The notes under the pieces: generated by a model
Told to the model about the DNA's origin: nothing
The model's database searches: none
Seen by the model: the letters and a program-made list of their open reading frames with translations, nothing else
Translations under genes and position numbers: made by a program
In this document: positions 1 through 11,863 of the stretch, in pieces
How positions within the stretch are numbered: the stretch's first letter is position 1
How the letters are laid out: every line of letters starts with the position of its first letter
From: Codonopsis lanceolata
Taxonomy: Eukaryota; Streptophyta; Magnoliopsida; Asterales; Campanulaceae
Assembly: GCA_013146195.2 (NCBI GenBank)
Contig: CM028379.1
Span: forward strand, 161,850,437-161,914,436
Direction of reading: 5' to 3'
Length of the DNA stretch: 64,000 nt

Positions 1-38
1 AATTAGCATTGGTAACATACGCTGTATATTATGAACAG

Positions 39-3000
39 GTTGGATCTCAAACTTCTGTAGTTGAGATGGTACCAGAGGAGTTGGCATTGACCACGTCACC
101 AGATAAAGACTTGAAAGCACTCCAATGGGGAGTATTCTTGGAGAAAGCTGGAATCTGGGGAGAAGCTGATTTTGCTTCGAAGGGCTTTGTGGATCACATC
201 AATACCACGAAGGATACTACTGATTACCTGTGGTATACGACAAGGTTGAGTTGGCTCTAAATAGTTCAGCCATATGTTTGCTTTAATTTTAGTGGTTCAT
301 TATCTAATTCTTAGAACTGTTTAATACTTTTATGTATGTCATGTATTTATTTGATTCTGGTGCTGTCACAAAATAACTTTTCTTTTCCCTTTTTCTGGTG
401 TCTTATTTTTTGGGGGACGAGGTGGTTGGCATGCTTGACTGCAGATTGCAAGTTTTCTATGCCCACCCTTTCAGTCAATTTATGCAATTTCAATACATCA
501 ATTTGGAAATGTTTTGTCTTTTGATGAATAGGAAAAGATTCCTTTGTCATGAGATGGTTAGCCACACGAGGCATTCAATGATAGAAATTCAGGCAATTTG
601 TTGTTAACCAATTATGGCCAAAGAATGTGTAGGAAAGGCCTTGATACGGGCAAAATATAATTAATCCTTTGAAATAAGGAAATCTCTTGAACTTTTTCTT
701 ATTGAGAAAGAGATTATATTCACTGGAGGAAGGGATACAAAAGGGAAGACAAGGAGTTCTCCAAGAGTGAAAAACAATAATATTCAGAACTATGTAATTA
801 AGAAAGACAAAACTCCTGACCCTATAGTAAAAAGCTAATGTGTCACAGATAAAGTGAAGATGAACAACTAAAGAATTTAGTAGAGCTAGGTTAGTAGAAA
901 AATTTGGAACACATTTAACATAGGACAATACAATAGACCCAGAAGAGTTGAAGGGCCATTTTTAGACATCAAAGAAACCTGGTGAGTGGTTTCTATAACC
1001 TTATCATGTTAAGTCACAATATGCATTGTTGGGCCCTCTGTATCTGCTGGAGAATGAGTGGATAGTGTTTGATAGGTCGAACTGTCAGGAAATATTCTTG
1101 TTGATGGGACAGGGGGAAATGTCCCTAAGATGTTGACATAGTTGTCTATTAAGTCCAGGAGACTAAAAATCGAAACTTGTACATCATTTCCTTTCATTTT
1201 AATTCTCCTTTTTGTGGTAGATGTAGTTGATGATTACTGATACTATTTGTATGAAAGATTGAGAACATAAAAAAAGGAGTGAAGATTTGGTGAAGATTTT
1301 CTTCTTTGTAACCTGATGGTTCTCTTTATCTAACTGGCCTCCAGGTCAACTTAGAGCAAACACAACTATTTTGATCCTTATCATACATAATCTTGTAAAA
1401 ATAAAATAAAGGTTGCACAATGAGCATTAGCTATAGTGGCTTTTCAAGTTAACTCAATAAAACCTTCAATTGCAGTTTGCTTGTTGACAAGAATGAAGAG
1501 TTCTTGAAGAAAGGAAGCAAACCATTGCTTCTAATTGACTCGAAAGGTCATGCTCTCCATGCCTTTGTGAATGGGATACTTCAAGGTTGTGCCTGCTTAT
1601 CCTGTATTTACTCCGTTTCCATACAAAATAAGATATGCATTCTTCAATAAATTTCCTGTGCAACTGCAAGCCTTGCGTTTATTATTTTACTTCAATTCTT
1701 GTTCATGTTCAATAAGAGTGATTTCATTAAGTAATTTTATTTGTGGCTACGTGGTACTATTCAGCCAGTGCATCTGGAAATGGCACAGTTTCACCCTTTA
1801 AGTTTCATAGTGCCATCACTTTGAAGGCGGGAGGAATGAAATTGCTATTCTAAGCATGACTGTCGGCCTTCAAGTAAGTTACTATCTCTTGTTTACCTTC
1901 TTTCAGTTTCTGACATTGGGTGAAGGTTTCATTTCGTCGATGCAAATGCTCGTCTAAACTAACTTGTGGAGTGATAGAAAAACTTAGGTGACAATAATGG
2001 CCATAGAATTTTGTTCTGGTAGTGATACGAGGTTCTATCTGTACTTGTTCATTGATCTATCTTCACGTTTGGTACTGGAGAGAGTCTGTTCGATGTATTT
2101 ACCTATCCCAAGTCTTTCGACATATATATGCCCAGGTAGCAGTTCCTTTGCTGCTATCTTCTTCCTGTCTGATTTTCAGTTTTGACTGCTAAAACAGTTA
2201 TCCTTGTTAAGTAACCAACTCATCTAAAAGCTTAAAGTGTTACATAGGGGCTCAACAATGTATATCAAGCTTAACACTCCCCCACATGTGTGACCCGTCC
2301 ACACGTGGAGAGATACACAAACATGCCTCACCAGAGGCATCACAACCAAACAGAGTGACAACATGCACTCACAATATTCCGGGTAACAAATGCAAGCGGG
2401 ATGACTCTAACCCACAACCTTGCCAAACCAGACAGAGCTTTGATACCATGTTAAGTTACCAACTCATCTAAAAGCTTAAGCTGTTAGATAGGGGCTCAAC
2501 AATGTATATCAAGCTTAACAATCCTCGACAAGAAAAGTTCCTCTGGATCTGTCAATAAAGAACTTTTTCAAAATTGTGGGGTTATGTGTTGTCATCTGTT
2601 GAAAGAACATGAATGCCATGTCATGTTGTGAATACGAGATGTGGACAGCATGTTCTGATTTCAGGAAACAAAGAGTGTATATCTTTGAGAGTGAGAATTT
2701 GTTATGTCTTTCTTGGGATTAGAGAGACCACTTGGAGAAAAAGTGGATAAAAAAATTGGCAAAGGCATAACTGATTTGTTTGCACAGATGTAAGAAGTAC
2801 ACATGGAAACGAGTATCAAGGTGGTTGCCTAACATGCTGACAAAAAATCAAGTAATTATCTGGGTTGGTCGTTACCTGGACATATAAGAGCTATCATTTT
2901 GCCTAGTGCAGTGACATGGATTTGAATCATGGTAACTTGTCCATCTGAATTTGGCAATAAGAATTCACCAAGTAACATTTTACAGACCATCCCATATGCA

Positions 3001-6000
3001 TGACCCTTGTTGACGAGGTAGTGCTTCTTACCTCTTTGCTCAAATATCTTGCCTAAATTATTTGATATGTGAATGACCTGCATGCTTTTGCATGCATAGG
3101 AGGTAGTAAGAAGAGGAAAAAAAAGAAAAAAAAGAAAAGAAGAGATACTGTGTGCAGTAAGTTTGCACTTATAGTGAGGGGTTTAGAGCATTTTCTTTCA
3201 TGTCTCAGGAAGTTGCATTATTAAGCATACTTGTTTGAATTATGTGGAGTTCTTCATTCTACAGTAGTGGTCCTTCATTATCTGGTTGGTTGTTATTTTC
3301 TGAAGCTTCTTTTTGGTACTCAGCTGAAAACAAGAGAATAAGAAAGCTTCCTTTTGCTAAATGTGTATCCTAACTGATTTTCTGCTTTGATCTCTTAGAA
3401 TGCAGGAGCATTTTACGAATGGATTGGGGCAGGTTTGACCAGTGTAAAGCTTGAAGGTTTTAATAATGGTACAATGGACTTATCTACAAGTACTTGGACC
3501 TACAAGGTAAACTTTTTCTTTTCTATTACTCATGTCCCAAAAAGATAGTCCCATTTCCTCAATGGAAACAGGAAACTCAACTTAGGACAAAATCAAATCA
3601 CTATTTAAAATTCATTTATTAAGTCCTTGTAATGAAATTTCAATCATTGATGCAATTTTAAGAATACTATCAATAACAATTTTTAAAATTTTGTACTACC
3701 TCTGTCCCAAAATAAATGACGTTTTAAAGAAATTTTTTCGTCAGAAATTATAGGATTTCAAGAAAAAAGTAACCACATTTTGCCAAAAGTTCCCTCATTA
3801 ATTACTCTCTTATTGAATGTGTTATTGAGAGGAAAGAGAAAATTAATCATGCAACTTGTCAACAATAATTGCACTTAAATAAGTGTATATCGGTCTTTTA
3901 TAAAATTCCTTAATATGTGTACAAATTTATAAAACGTCATTTATTTTTGGACGGAGAGTAATGATCAAGTAAAATTTTATAAATCTTTTGGTCAGTTTAC
4001 AAAGAAAAGTTAAAGTCGGACTAATTTTTGGGGGCGGGAGTATTATTTAACATGTGTATGTGCAAACTTTCAAATGGACACCTTTCTTTCTTCACTAAGT
4101 TCCATTAAGCCAATCAAAGAACAATTCTATCTCCAAACTACCAATAAAATTTGAAATTTCAGCCTTGATTCAATACCCATCACCATCATAGTCATCTCGG
4201 CGAACGAACAAACAGGTGATTGATTTCGTTCAATCGGACGAGGAAACAACAAGAAAACAAACAACTAAGTGGCGGCATTCCAAAGAACAAGAAGATGAAT
4301 TTTTATTTCTTGAAATTGATGCTTCGATACTTGAAAGACGTCTTTATATAGGCTGCAAAATGGGGTTGTCTAGAGCATAGGAAAAGTCAAGCTTAAGATA
4401 GGTACATGTACTTATGGATAAGAAGAGAATAGGAAAAGACTAAACAAGATTCGCCTCCTTGAAAATGGGCTGGATGCACCGCATCATTCTTTTGTTTTTT
4501 GTTGTTAGGGAAATCAGTAAATATAGTAGGTTAAATAACTTGCATCACGTTAATGAAGTGTCAGTGACTTGATTAATGCTTCGAAAATTTGACAAGAACT
4601 CTCACCTTTTATGCAAAACTTCGTTGAATTTGATGCCGATTTTATGTGTTCAGTCAATCAATCAATTATAACTCCCAAATCCAGTTGCTTTTGAATGAAC
4701 ATATTTCTCAATAGAAGCACCATTTATGATATTGATCTAACCTGATAAGTTGAATACTTGTAAGACTTAAGCCTCTTCAGATCTTTGAAGCAACCAGATG
4801 TTGTTTAGGGATCTACAGAATTTAGGTGGCCTATAACTAGGGATCAAGCTATTTATGCTATTACTACAAGGAAACTTCTGAAGCCCTAGAGATTTATGTT
4901 TTGGAATACTCCTCAAGTAAATGGTACACTTCCATTCATATACAGGGCAGGAATTATCCCAATTTATCATTTTTTACCTCAACTATAATTCATAAATTAT
5001 GATTTTCTACGAGAGCATTAAAGATTGGTCAATAGCCGAATTTGCGGATGTCATCCACGTGACATCAGGAATTGTATTTAATACTGCAAACATTTAATAA
5101 CAGGGAATACAGAGAACCTTTAGAACATTAAGTTTATTGTAACATCTATTTTCCATCTAAGAAATTCATTCTCTTACATATGTATCTTATTAATAAGTTA
5201 TGTGTGATCCATATAACACCACCCTCATCTTATATGTTTAGAAATCAGCAGCTTTCTGTTTTTTCATTCCCAATGACGAAACAAATTATACTTCTTGTAA
5301 CATTGAACCCAAAAGGCTTAAGAACTGAAGCCTTATATCCACACAGTTCTACTGGAAATGCATTTCATATTCAATCTTTAAAAACTTTCTTTTTTACGTC
5401 TTACAGTTACCCTTGAACTTTAAACTTTTCAGACTGGATTACAAGGTGAACACTTGGGCATATACAAGGCTGATGGTTCAAACAGTGTGAATTGGACTTC
5501 AGTTTCAGAGCCACCAAAAAACCAGCCCCTCACATGGTACAAGGTAACTGCCGAAGACTTGGTCAAAAATGTTAAGCTAATAACTGTTTCTTCTACAAGT
5601 TGTGCTTTACAAGCAGAAATCTCATTGCCAAATGTTACAGGCCATTGTAGAGGCCCCACCTGGAGATGAACCTGTTGGACTGGATATGATTCATATGGGT
5701 AAAGGCCTTGCTTGGCTTAACGGAGAAGAGATTGGGAGATACTGGCCCAGAAAGAGCTCAATCCATGACAAATGCGTTCATGAATGTGATTATAGAGGCA
5801 AATTTAGCCCTGACAAATGCGATCGAGGTTGTGGAGAACCAACACAAAGATGGTAAGACCAAAATATAATCTCCAGGGAAGACATAGTATAAAGAAGAAT
5901 ATGTTGTCTTGTAATTTATATTTGGCCTTTTAAAATGAAACTGCGTTGAGGATATAAGAACCTAGCAACCTATTTCAAATTGCTATTAGAAGTTTGATAG

Positions 6001-7175
6001 TTGCAATTGCAGCATGGAGTTAGTTACCTTAAAAAGTTGTTTACATCGGTCTTTCTTATAGCATCATCCATCATAAAACTTGAAACTGGGTAGCAAAGCA
6101 TGATGCATCAGGTATATTATCGCATTCTTTTGAAATAAGTTTTGTTTTTTATAAAAAAAAATCTTTGATCAGTTCAAACTCCACAATGGAAACCGATTTT
6201 CCCCACTTCATTTCTGTCTATATATAAGCAGGTTAGGTATTTTGTTTGGGTTCCTAATAGGCCAAGTGGTATGCAGGCAACCTTTTTCTGCAGTCACAAT
6301 GCATCTTGGCAGAAAGATGGTTATCATACAAATTTAGTGCTTGTCCTCAAATGCCCCAGTTTTCATCATAATGTAAATTCCTACTGAAGGAGTATATTTT
6401 TCTCTGAACGAGCTTAGCTATGCTCGATGTTAGCAAGAATAGAAGTTATTAGCATTCCTCTATCTCTGTACTTGCTGATGAGAATTTTACCATGTCTGAA
6501 TTAGGTACCATGTTCCACGGTCTTGGTTCAAGCCATCGGGAAATGTTCTGGTGATTTTTGAGGAAAAAGGTGGAGATCCTTCTCAAATTAGATTTTCGAA
6601 GCGAAAGATAACGGGTGTGTGTGCTCATGTGTCCAAGGATCATCCCTCCATTGGAGTTGAATCTCTGCAGAAAGGTGGGAATCAGGTTTACGGTAACAAA
6701 CCGAGAATAGAGTTGAAGTGCCCGATGAACACTCGCATTTCAACAGTGAAATTTGCTAGCTATGGAACTCCAACAGGAACCTGCACATCCTATGCCATTG
6801 GAGATTGCCATGACCCTGACTCCATTTTTGTAGTAAAGAAGGTAGGAGTTTCTTCTTCTCGAGAGTCAGACTAGTGACACCAATCTTAACTTTTTTTTTT
6901 CTTTCCTATAGTTAAAGGAAAATCATTTAGTGGGACCATCACCCCACCCCACGTGATGTTGCTAATGACTTCCACTTACCTTTTGACATGTGTAGTATCC
7001 TCCATTAATCTTTAATCCTGGTTTTGTTGGTAATTTGTGATGAGGTATGTGAATGGTGTTGCAGGTTTGCTTAAACAAAAACGAGTGTGCCATAGAGTTA
7101 ACAGAGGAGAATTTTAAGAAGGAAGTGTGTCCCGGCGTACTAAAGAAGCTCGCTGTGGAAGTAATGTGCAGCTGA
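39..7175 (+). CDS. BGAL10: Beta-galactosidase (GH35), BGAL10-like, 3' part; contains a -1 frameshift
   Basis: Apoplastic GH35 enzyme that removes terminal beta-galactose (or galactose on xyloglucan) from wall polymers. Exons with GT-AG borders: 39-244, 1476-1585, 1765-1873, 3399-3506, 5433-5543, 5641-5852, 6505-6841, 7065-7175 (TGA). The start and catalytic domain lie upstream of the window; about 434 C-terminal residues are present. Family hallmarks seen are TTKDTTDYLWYTT, PPGDEPVGLDM, GKGLAWLNGEEIGRYW, GCGEPTQRWYHVPRSW and a C-terminal SUEL-type galactose-binding lectin domain (KFASYGTPTG, then CLNKNEC). Exon lengths keep frame except exon 1765-1873, which is one base short: after KAGG the frame shifts and meets TAA at 1851-1853, although the next frame continues normally into ILSMTVGLQ. 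It is either a pseudogene, a mutant allele or a base-call error. BGAL10 as the closest paralogue is my recollection of the family, not a search. Confidence 0.9.
245..1475 (+). other. Intron of the beta-galactosidase gene
   Basis: AT-rich intron of about 1.2 kb between two well-bordered exons. I see no gene, known repeat end or RNA in it; short open frames on both strands lack family motifs. Confidence 0.7.
2205..2520 (+). repeat. Dispersed repeat with about 70-bp direct terminal repeats, in intron 3
   Basis: The segment 2205-2277 (containing ACCAACTCATCTAAAAGCTT and GGGGCTCAACAATGTATATC) is repeated almost exactly at 2449-2520. Between them lies a non-coding spacer with CACATGTG and CACACGTGGAGAGATACACA. 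A decayed relative with the same order of motifs occurs at about 61525-61680. The layout is that of a very short element with terminal direct repeats, or a tandem duplication. No coding capacity is visible. Confidence 0.6.
3529..4040. mobile_element. Stowaway-like MITE (outer), TA target duplication
   Basis: Starts CTCATGTCCCAAAAAGATAG and ends in the near reverse complement (CTAATTTTTGGGGGCGGGAG). Both ends abut the dinucleotide TA (3527-3528 and 4041-4042). It sits in an intron of the beta-galactosidase gene and is interrupted by a second MITE of the same type at 3696-3958. Non-coding; Tc1/mariner-type ends are inferred from the CTCCxTCCGTCCC-like termini. Confidence 0.65.
3696..3958. mobile_element. 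Stowaway-like MITE (inner, nested)
   Basis: 263 bp with terminal inverted repeats of about 30 bp: CTACCTCTGTCCCAAAATAA at the left, and at the right the reverse complement of CTCTCCGTCCAAAAATAAAT. Both ends are followed by the shared ATGACGTTTTA inner part. Flanked by TA at 3694-3695 and 3959-3960. It is inserted within the outer MITE 3529-4040. Confidence 0.8.
4041..5432 (+). other. Intron of the beta-galactosidase gene, remainder
   Basis: AT-rich intronic sequence after the nested MITEs. Nothing recognisable on either strand; a short minus-strand frame at 4767-4970 has no family resemblance. Confidence 0.6.
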
Positions 7176-7198
7176 AGTTGAGTAAAAATCAGCAGCAT

Positions 7199-7200
7199 AA

Positions 7201-7236
<36 letters not shown>

Positions 7237-7238
7237 TT
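7199..7238. repeat. (TTA)n microsatellite in the 3' flank of the beta-galactosidase gene
   Basis: About twelve TTA/ATT units directly after the stop codon region, probably in the 3' UTR. Confidence 0.9.
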
Positions 7239-7326
7239 GACATGTCAGTTTTGTGAATTGAGTCATTGAACAAGGGAAGGGTATCAATCACTTGTACAAT
7301 ATCAAACAGAAATATATATATATGCA

Positions 7327-7343
7327 GGGCCGGCCGGCCGGCC
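7327..7343. repeat. (GGCC)n palindrome, GGGCCGGCC-type transposon terminus
   Basis: CAGGGCCGGCC followed by two more CCGG units stands out from AT-rich surroundings. Similar CAGGGCCGACC and CAGGGCCGGCC stretches occur at about 8676 and 58755, the last beside a GGGGGCCC-rich stretch. These look like termini of a dispersed transposon family; a complete element could not be delimited. Confidence 0.4.
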
Positions 7344-7683
7344 ATCGGGAGGGCGAGAAGGGCGAACGTCTAGGACCCCTAATTTTGGTGGGTCCTAAAT
7401 TTGTAAAAACTGCCTTATGAATTATAAATATGATTTAATGTTAAAAAAGTTCACAACTGCTTGCTTAACATAATAGTGAGTTGTGCTTGGAATATGCTAA
7501 AGATCATAGGTTTGAATCTTTGCTGGGTGATAATCATCTTATTAATTTTGGTTTGTGAATTTACTTTCAAATATATATATTATATAATTTACTATAAAAT
7601 TCATAATAGACTAGTTGTCCATTCAATATTTTTTTGTGTTAAATTTTTATTTTTTCATTTTTATAGAGGGTTCTTTTATTTTG

Positions 7684-8654
7684 AAAAAATTACGGGCGGT
7701 CCACTTTTTGAAACTTTTAATTGTTAAAATACACCATTTTTATTTTCAATCGGAAAAAGTCACTCTTTTGGTGGCAACATGACTACGATACCCTTAATGA
7801 ATTGTAGGCGCGTTACGGAGATCATTATTTTTGCACCGCAATTTATCAATTTTTTTCGTATTATTTTTTCCACTACAGTTTAATAGTGTAATTGTTAGTT
7901 TGAACCCTGATTCATCAATTTTTATTGAATTAATTTTGCACCGTGGTTCAATAGTGAAACTGCTAGTCTATTTTGCGATTCATCAATTTTAGTGCATTAA
8001 TTTTTGTACTGCGGTTCAATAGTGTAACTGATAATCAAATTTTGAACCGTGGTTCATCAATTTTAGTGCATTAATTTTTGTACCGCGGTTCAATAGTGTA
8101 ATTGCTAGTCTATTTTTGAAGTACGATTCATCAATTTTAGTGCATTAATTTTTACACTGTGGTTCAATAGTGTAATTACTAGTCTATTTTTGAACTGCGA
8201 TTCTTCAATTTTAGTGCATTAATTTTTGCACCGCGGTTCAATAGTGTAATTGCTAGTCTATTTTTGAACTGCGATTCATTAATTTTAATGCATTAATTTT
8301 TAAATCGCGATATAAAATCATAAAGAAAGAACGCCATCCACATGTTTCTTACATCTCCTAAGCTTTTCTCTTTCTTCCTTATCTTTCTCCGTCTTCGTCC
8401 AATCGAAAAATTCTTCAACCCAACACGATTCATTATGTTTTATATTTCAAGAATCAAAAAATTCGTTTACCTTTCGGGGTGTTGCCCTTGAACCCCCGCG
8501 AACAATCGTGATTTTCGAATCCAAAATGTGTTGTCGGAGTTGTTGAAGAAGACGATGATATTTTTTGAACGATATTTCAAAAAGTGGTCTTTTACGGTTG
8601 AAAAAAAAAACAATAAACTTTTGGGATTAGAAATTTTTAAAAAAGGATCGGCCA
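7684..8654 (+). mobile_element. MULE-like non-autonomous element with internal minisatellite, copy 1
   Basis: Degenerate terminal inverted repeats of about 80 bp: the left end reads GGGCGGTCCACTTTTTGAAA and the right end, reversed, begins GGCCGATCCTTTTTTAAAAA. Inside are a segment CGATACCCTTAATGA, then about six copies of a 75-80-bp unit with ACCGCGGTTCAATAGTGTAA (7830-8310). After these comes a CT-rich, coding-like stretch ending in a near match to copy 2 (motif GAAGAAGACGATGA). No transposase. Assignment to Mutator-like elements is inferred from the long TIRs and from resemblance to the TSD-flanked element at 29523. Confidence 0.6.
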
Positions 8655-8727
8655 GCCTAAAAGTTCAGGGCCGACCTTGTATATTGGTGCCAAAGAGGCA
8701 AGATCAAGAGGTATAATTTGGTTATTT

Positions 8728-9642
8728 GGGTAAAATTGCATGTCAGTCCACTTTTTAAAGTTTATAACCCTTTTAGTTAAGTATTTTTTTTTTTAAACCA
8801 GAAAAGGACACTTTTGAGGGTGAAATGACTGCAATACCTTTAATGAGCCTGAGGCGCGCTACATTTTTGTATCGCGATTCAAAAATATCGGGTTAAATTT
8901 ATGAACCGCGGTGCAATTAGACTATGAAATTAAACTATTGAATCGCGGTGCAAAAGTTAATGCAATGAAATTTATGAACCGCGATTCAAAAATAGACTAG
9001 AAAATTAAACTTTTGAACTGCAGTGCAAAAATTAATGCAATGAAATTTATTAACCGCAATTTAAAAATAGACTAGGAAATTAAACTTTGAATTGCAGTGC
9101 AAAAATTAATGCAATGAAATTTATTAACCGCAATTTAAAAATAGACTAGGAAATTAAACTTTGAATTGCAATGCAAAAATTAATGCAATGAAATTTATAA
9201 ACAGCGATTCAAAAATAGATTAGGAAATTAAACTTTGAACCGCGGTGTAAAAATTAATGCAATGAAATTTATGAACTGCGATTCAAAAATAGACTACAAA
9301 TTAAACTTTGAATCACTGTGCAAAAATATTATCTAATTTATTTTCAGACCGCGATACAAAAACATAAATAATCGCTTTACGTCATCCACATTTTTCTTTC
9401 ATCTCCTCCGTGGTAAGCCTTCTTCTTCCTCCTCTTTCTCCTGCCTTCGTCCCAACCAAGATCCCCGTTTCGTTGCGCCCAATCGTGATTTTCGAATTCA
9501 AAGTGTATTGTCGGAGCTATTGAAGAAGACGATGACATTTTTGAAACAATATTTCGAAAAAATGATCCTTTGCAATTGAAAAAAAGAATGTAAGCTTTTG
9601 ATGTTAGAAATTTTAGAAATGAGACCGGCCAAAATTTTACCC
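8728..9642 (+). mobile_element. MULE-like non-autonomous element with internal minisatellite, copy 2
   Basis: Directly repeats copy 1. The left end is GGGTAAAATTGCATGTCAGT and the right end, reversed, is GGGTAAAATTTTGGCCGG. Internally it has the tract GACTGCAATACCTTTAATGA, about six units of 70-75 bp carrying GCAATGAAATTTATGAACCG (8870-9360), and the CT-rich segment shared with copy 1. The minisatellite unit is in opposite orientation to that of copy 1 while the flanking segments are in the same orientation. TATAATTTG and TATAACTTG near the two borders could be a decayed 9-bp target duplication, but they are not exactly adjacent at the left. Confidence 0.6.
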
Positions 9643-10543
9643 TATAACTTGGGTGATTCTACCTACCTCTCTGTTATTGCCAAAATTCCAACACATATGA
9701 TGAGAGACTATCCGAAGAAATTTTATGACTAGAGTAAAATTTTCATCCCATATAAGAACCCGCTAGAGTAATTTTCTTATCAATATTTGTAGGATTACCA
9801 TCACGATTAGCACCATCATAACAATTATGTTTTGAAGTGACATATGCGCTTTACCATTAATGCAATGTTGTCATCAGAGTGATAATATTGATAGTAACTC
9901 CAACATTATTGAATTTTTATATACCGATGGTGTAAAATCTATTTTACACAAGCAACCCTTGAAACATGACACGTGTTTTTAAATTTGATTGAGCACGTGT
10001 CTTAATCCAAAGATAGCATGCCGATAAAAAAAATACCTAAACACAACCAATATGTTTATAAAACAAACAAAGTAATGTTATAGGTACGTACCTAAAGAAT
10101 ACCATTTTTTTGGTGTAAAAAAATTAATGCATGCTCCTCATCAAGTGCCACCTTATTTGGTGTAAAAAAATTGATACTCTTTAGGTATTAATAGCATTAT
10201 TATAACACAAATATTGGAAAAGTAAAATTTAAAGTGAGTTATTTTTTAAAATGAAATGTTAGGAAAATTGTAAGCATAATACTTTTTTAAAGTGAGTTAT
10301 TTCAAAATAAATTTATCTATAATAATTAATATTAATACTTATGAAAAGAATAAGTGATGGTATAAATTAATGGAGGATGAGGTCAGAAATTGAATGCATG
10401 GAACACGTTGTTACTTTCGTGGATAAGAAGAAAGAATAGTTATGTGAATGAATCGTGAGAGTTGGGTTTAGCATTGCTTTATATGGAGTTGTCTTTATTG
10501 TGTGCCTTCCTCATCCGGCCGGCGCCGGCCACCTTCTCCTCTC
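9643..10543. other. Intergenic region upstream of the RING gene
   Basis: AT-rich; holds one small palindromic MITE (10073-10203) and no gene that I can recognise. Confidence 0.6.
10073..10203. mobile_element. Small palindromic MITE
   Basis: About 130 bp with inverted ends of 30-35 bp: the left arm contains ACCTAAAGAATACCATTTTT and the right arm, reversed, ACCTAAAGAGTATCAATTTT. The centre repeats TTTGGTGTAAAAAAATT twice. Family not recognised. Confidence 0.5.
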
Positions 10544-10555
10544 CTATATATATAA
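10544..10555 (+). promoter_or_regulatory. Probable TATA box of the RING gene
   Basis: CTATATATATAAAC about 95 bp upstream of the chosen ATG at 10650, just after a GC-rich CCGGCCGGCGCCGG stretch. Position and sequence fit a plant core promoter. Confidence 0.5.
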
Positions 10556-10649
10556 ACTCAGAACAATTTCGACTTGCATTTTGCGGATTCTCCGAACTCG
10601 GGTCGGGCGTTATCACATTAATTGATACTATAATTATATATTAAGGGGC

Positions 10650-11863
10650 ATGGGTACAGACAAAGACGAGAATGAAGAAGGGGTGGTTCCGAAGATGACA
10701 TTAGACCCCGACGGCGACTCTGATTTCGCTCTCGCTTTGGCTTTACAAGACCAGGTAGGTCCGTTAATCTTGATCTATATATCTTTTAATTAATTACTAA
10801 TAATTGTCCTTAACTATTAATTAATTAATTAAGATATTTAAGGAATGGTTAATTTGTTTGAACTTATTTTATAGGAGAGTGGTAGTGGATTCACGCTGGA
10901 ATCATCGGAAAGTGAAAGCGAAAGTGATATTGTAAGTAATTACCAAGAGTTTCTTGATAGCCAAGGTATGGGATTGGGTGGTACTGCTTTCAATTTTCAT
11001 CTCTGTAACTTAATTAAAATAATCTTTATTTCATTTAAAAAAATTTATATATATATATATACAGGTGTGTTGGAGTTTTTGGAGGAAGAAGATACCAACT
11101 CAGATCAGGTTTACCTTTTTCTTCTTCGATCTGCACCATTAATTCAATTTATTTCTACTGATCTGTTTTCTAATTTTATTTTCTTTGAATTAGGATGTGG
11201 AAGAAGATGATATTGATCCGGACGAGCTATCTTATGAGGTAGGTGATCAGTAGCATATATTCAGAATTTGCATAATTAGTTGTTGGTTAAAGTTAATTAA
11301 TACAAAAATTTGGCATTGATGGATGCGCGCAGGAGTTGATAGCACTAGGAGAGATTGTGGGAGAAGAGAGCAAAGGACTCTCTCCGGATGAAATCTCTTC
11401 GTCTTTGCATCCATCAGTCTTCTCACCACCACCACCCACCACCACCACCACCAACACCACCATTGTTGATCGGTCAGTGTTTTTTAACTACTAATGTGCA
11501 TGTGAAAACTTTCAAACATGGACTATATATATATATATATGATTAGAGAAGGATATATAAGCATTTGTTGGTAGTTAGGGTTGTATAATGAAAATAATAA
11601 GTATGGTACTGGTACTGGTACTGGTAGGTGTGTTATATGTCAAGTGGATTACAAGGAAGGAGAAAGAACGGTTGGATTGATTCCATGTGATCACCCTTAC
11701 CACTTGGATTGTATAACCAGCTGGCTTCTAATTAGAAAGGTAAATCTATCAAATTTATTCAATTCGATCAATCCTATAAATAATAAATCATGTTGGATTG
11801 CTTTAATTTCATTTGCAGATTTGTCCAATATGTAGCTCCGAGGTTTCATCCAAATTTATGTAA
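10650..11863 (+). CDS. RING-H2 E3 ubiquitin ligase, BIG BROTHER-like
   Basis: Likely E3 that takes ubiquitin from an E2 and limits organ growth in the BIG BROTHER family. Exons: 10650-10754, 10875-10965, 11065-11108, 11194-11238, 11333-11472 (or 11476), 11579 (or 11602)-11739, 11819-11863 (TAA). The acidic N-terminus carries the family segment DPDELSYEELIALGE...SKGLS. Then come a Pro/Thr run and a C-terminal RING-H2 with ligands CVIC, CDHPYHLDC and CPIC (C3H2C3). The strongest acceptor at 11579, joined to the donor at 11472, gives an immediate in-frame TAA. A weaker pair, donor after 11476 and acceptor before 11602, gives an open 203-residue protein. So either the weaker sites are used or the gene carries a small frameshift near the ACC repeat. 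Confidence 0.8.

Noticed and set aside
575..928. Minus-strand open frame of 117 codons in a beta-galactosidase intron
   Set aside because: No family resemblance and it lies wholly in a well-bordered intron on the opposite strand.
5041..5100. Possible origin of the window from an organelle
   Set aside because: Intron-rich nuclear genes and transposons throughout exclude it.
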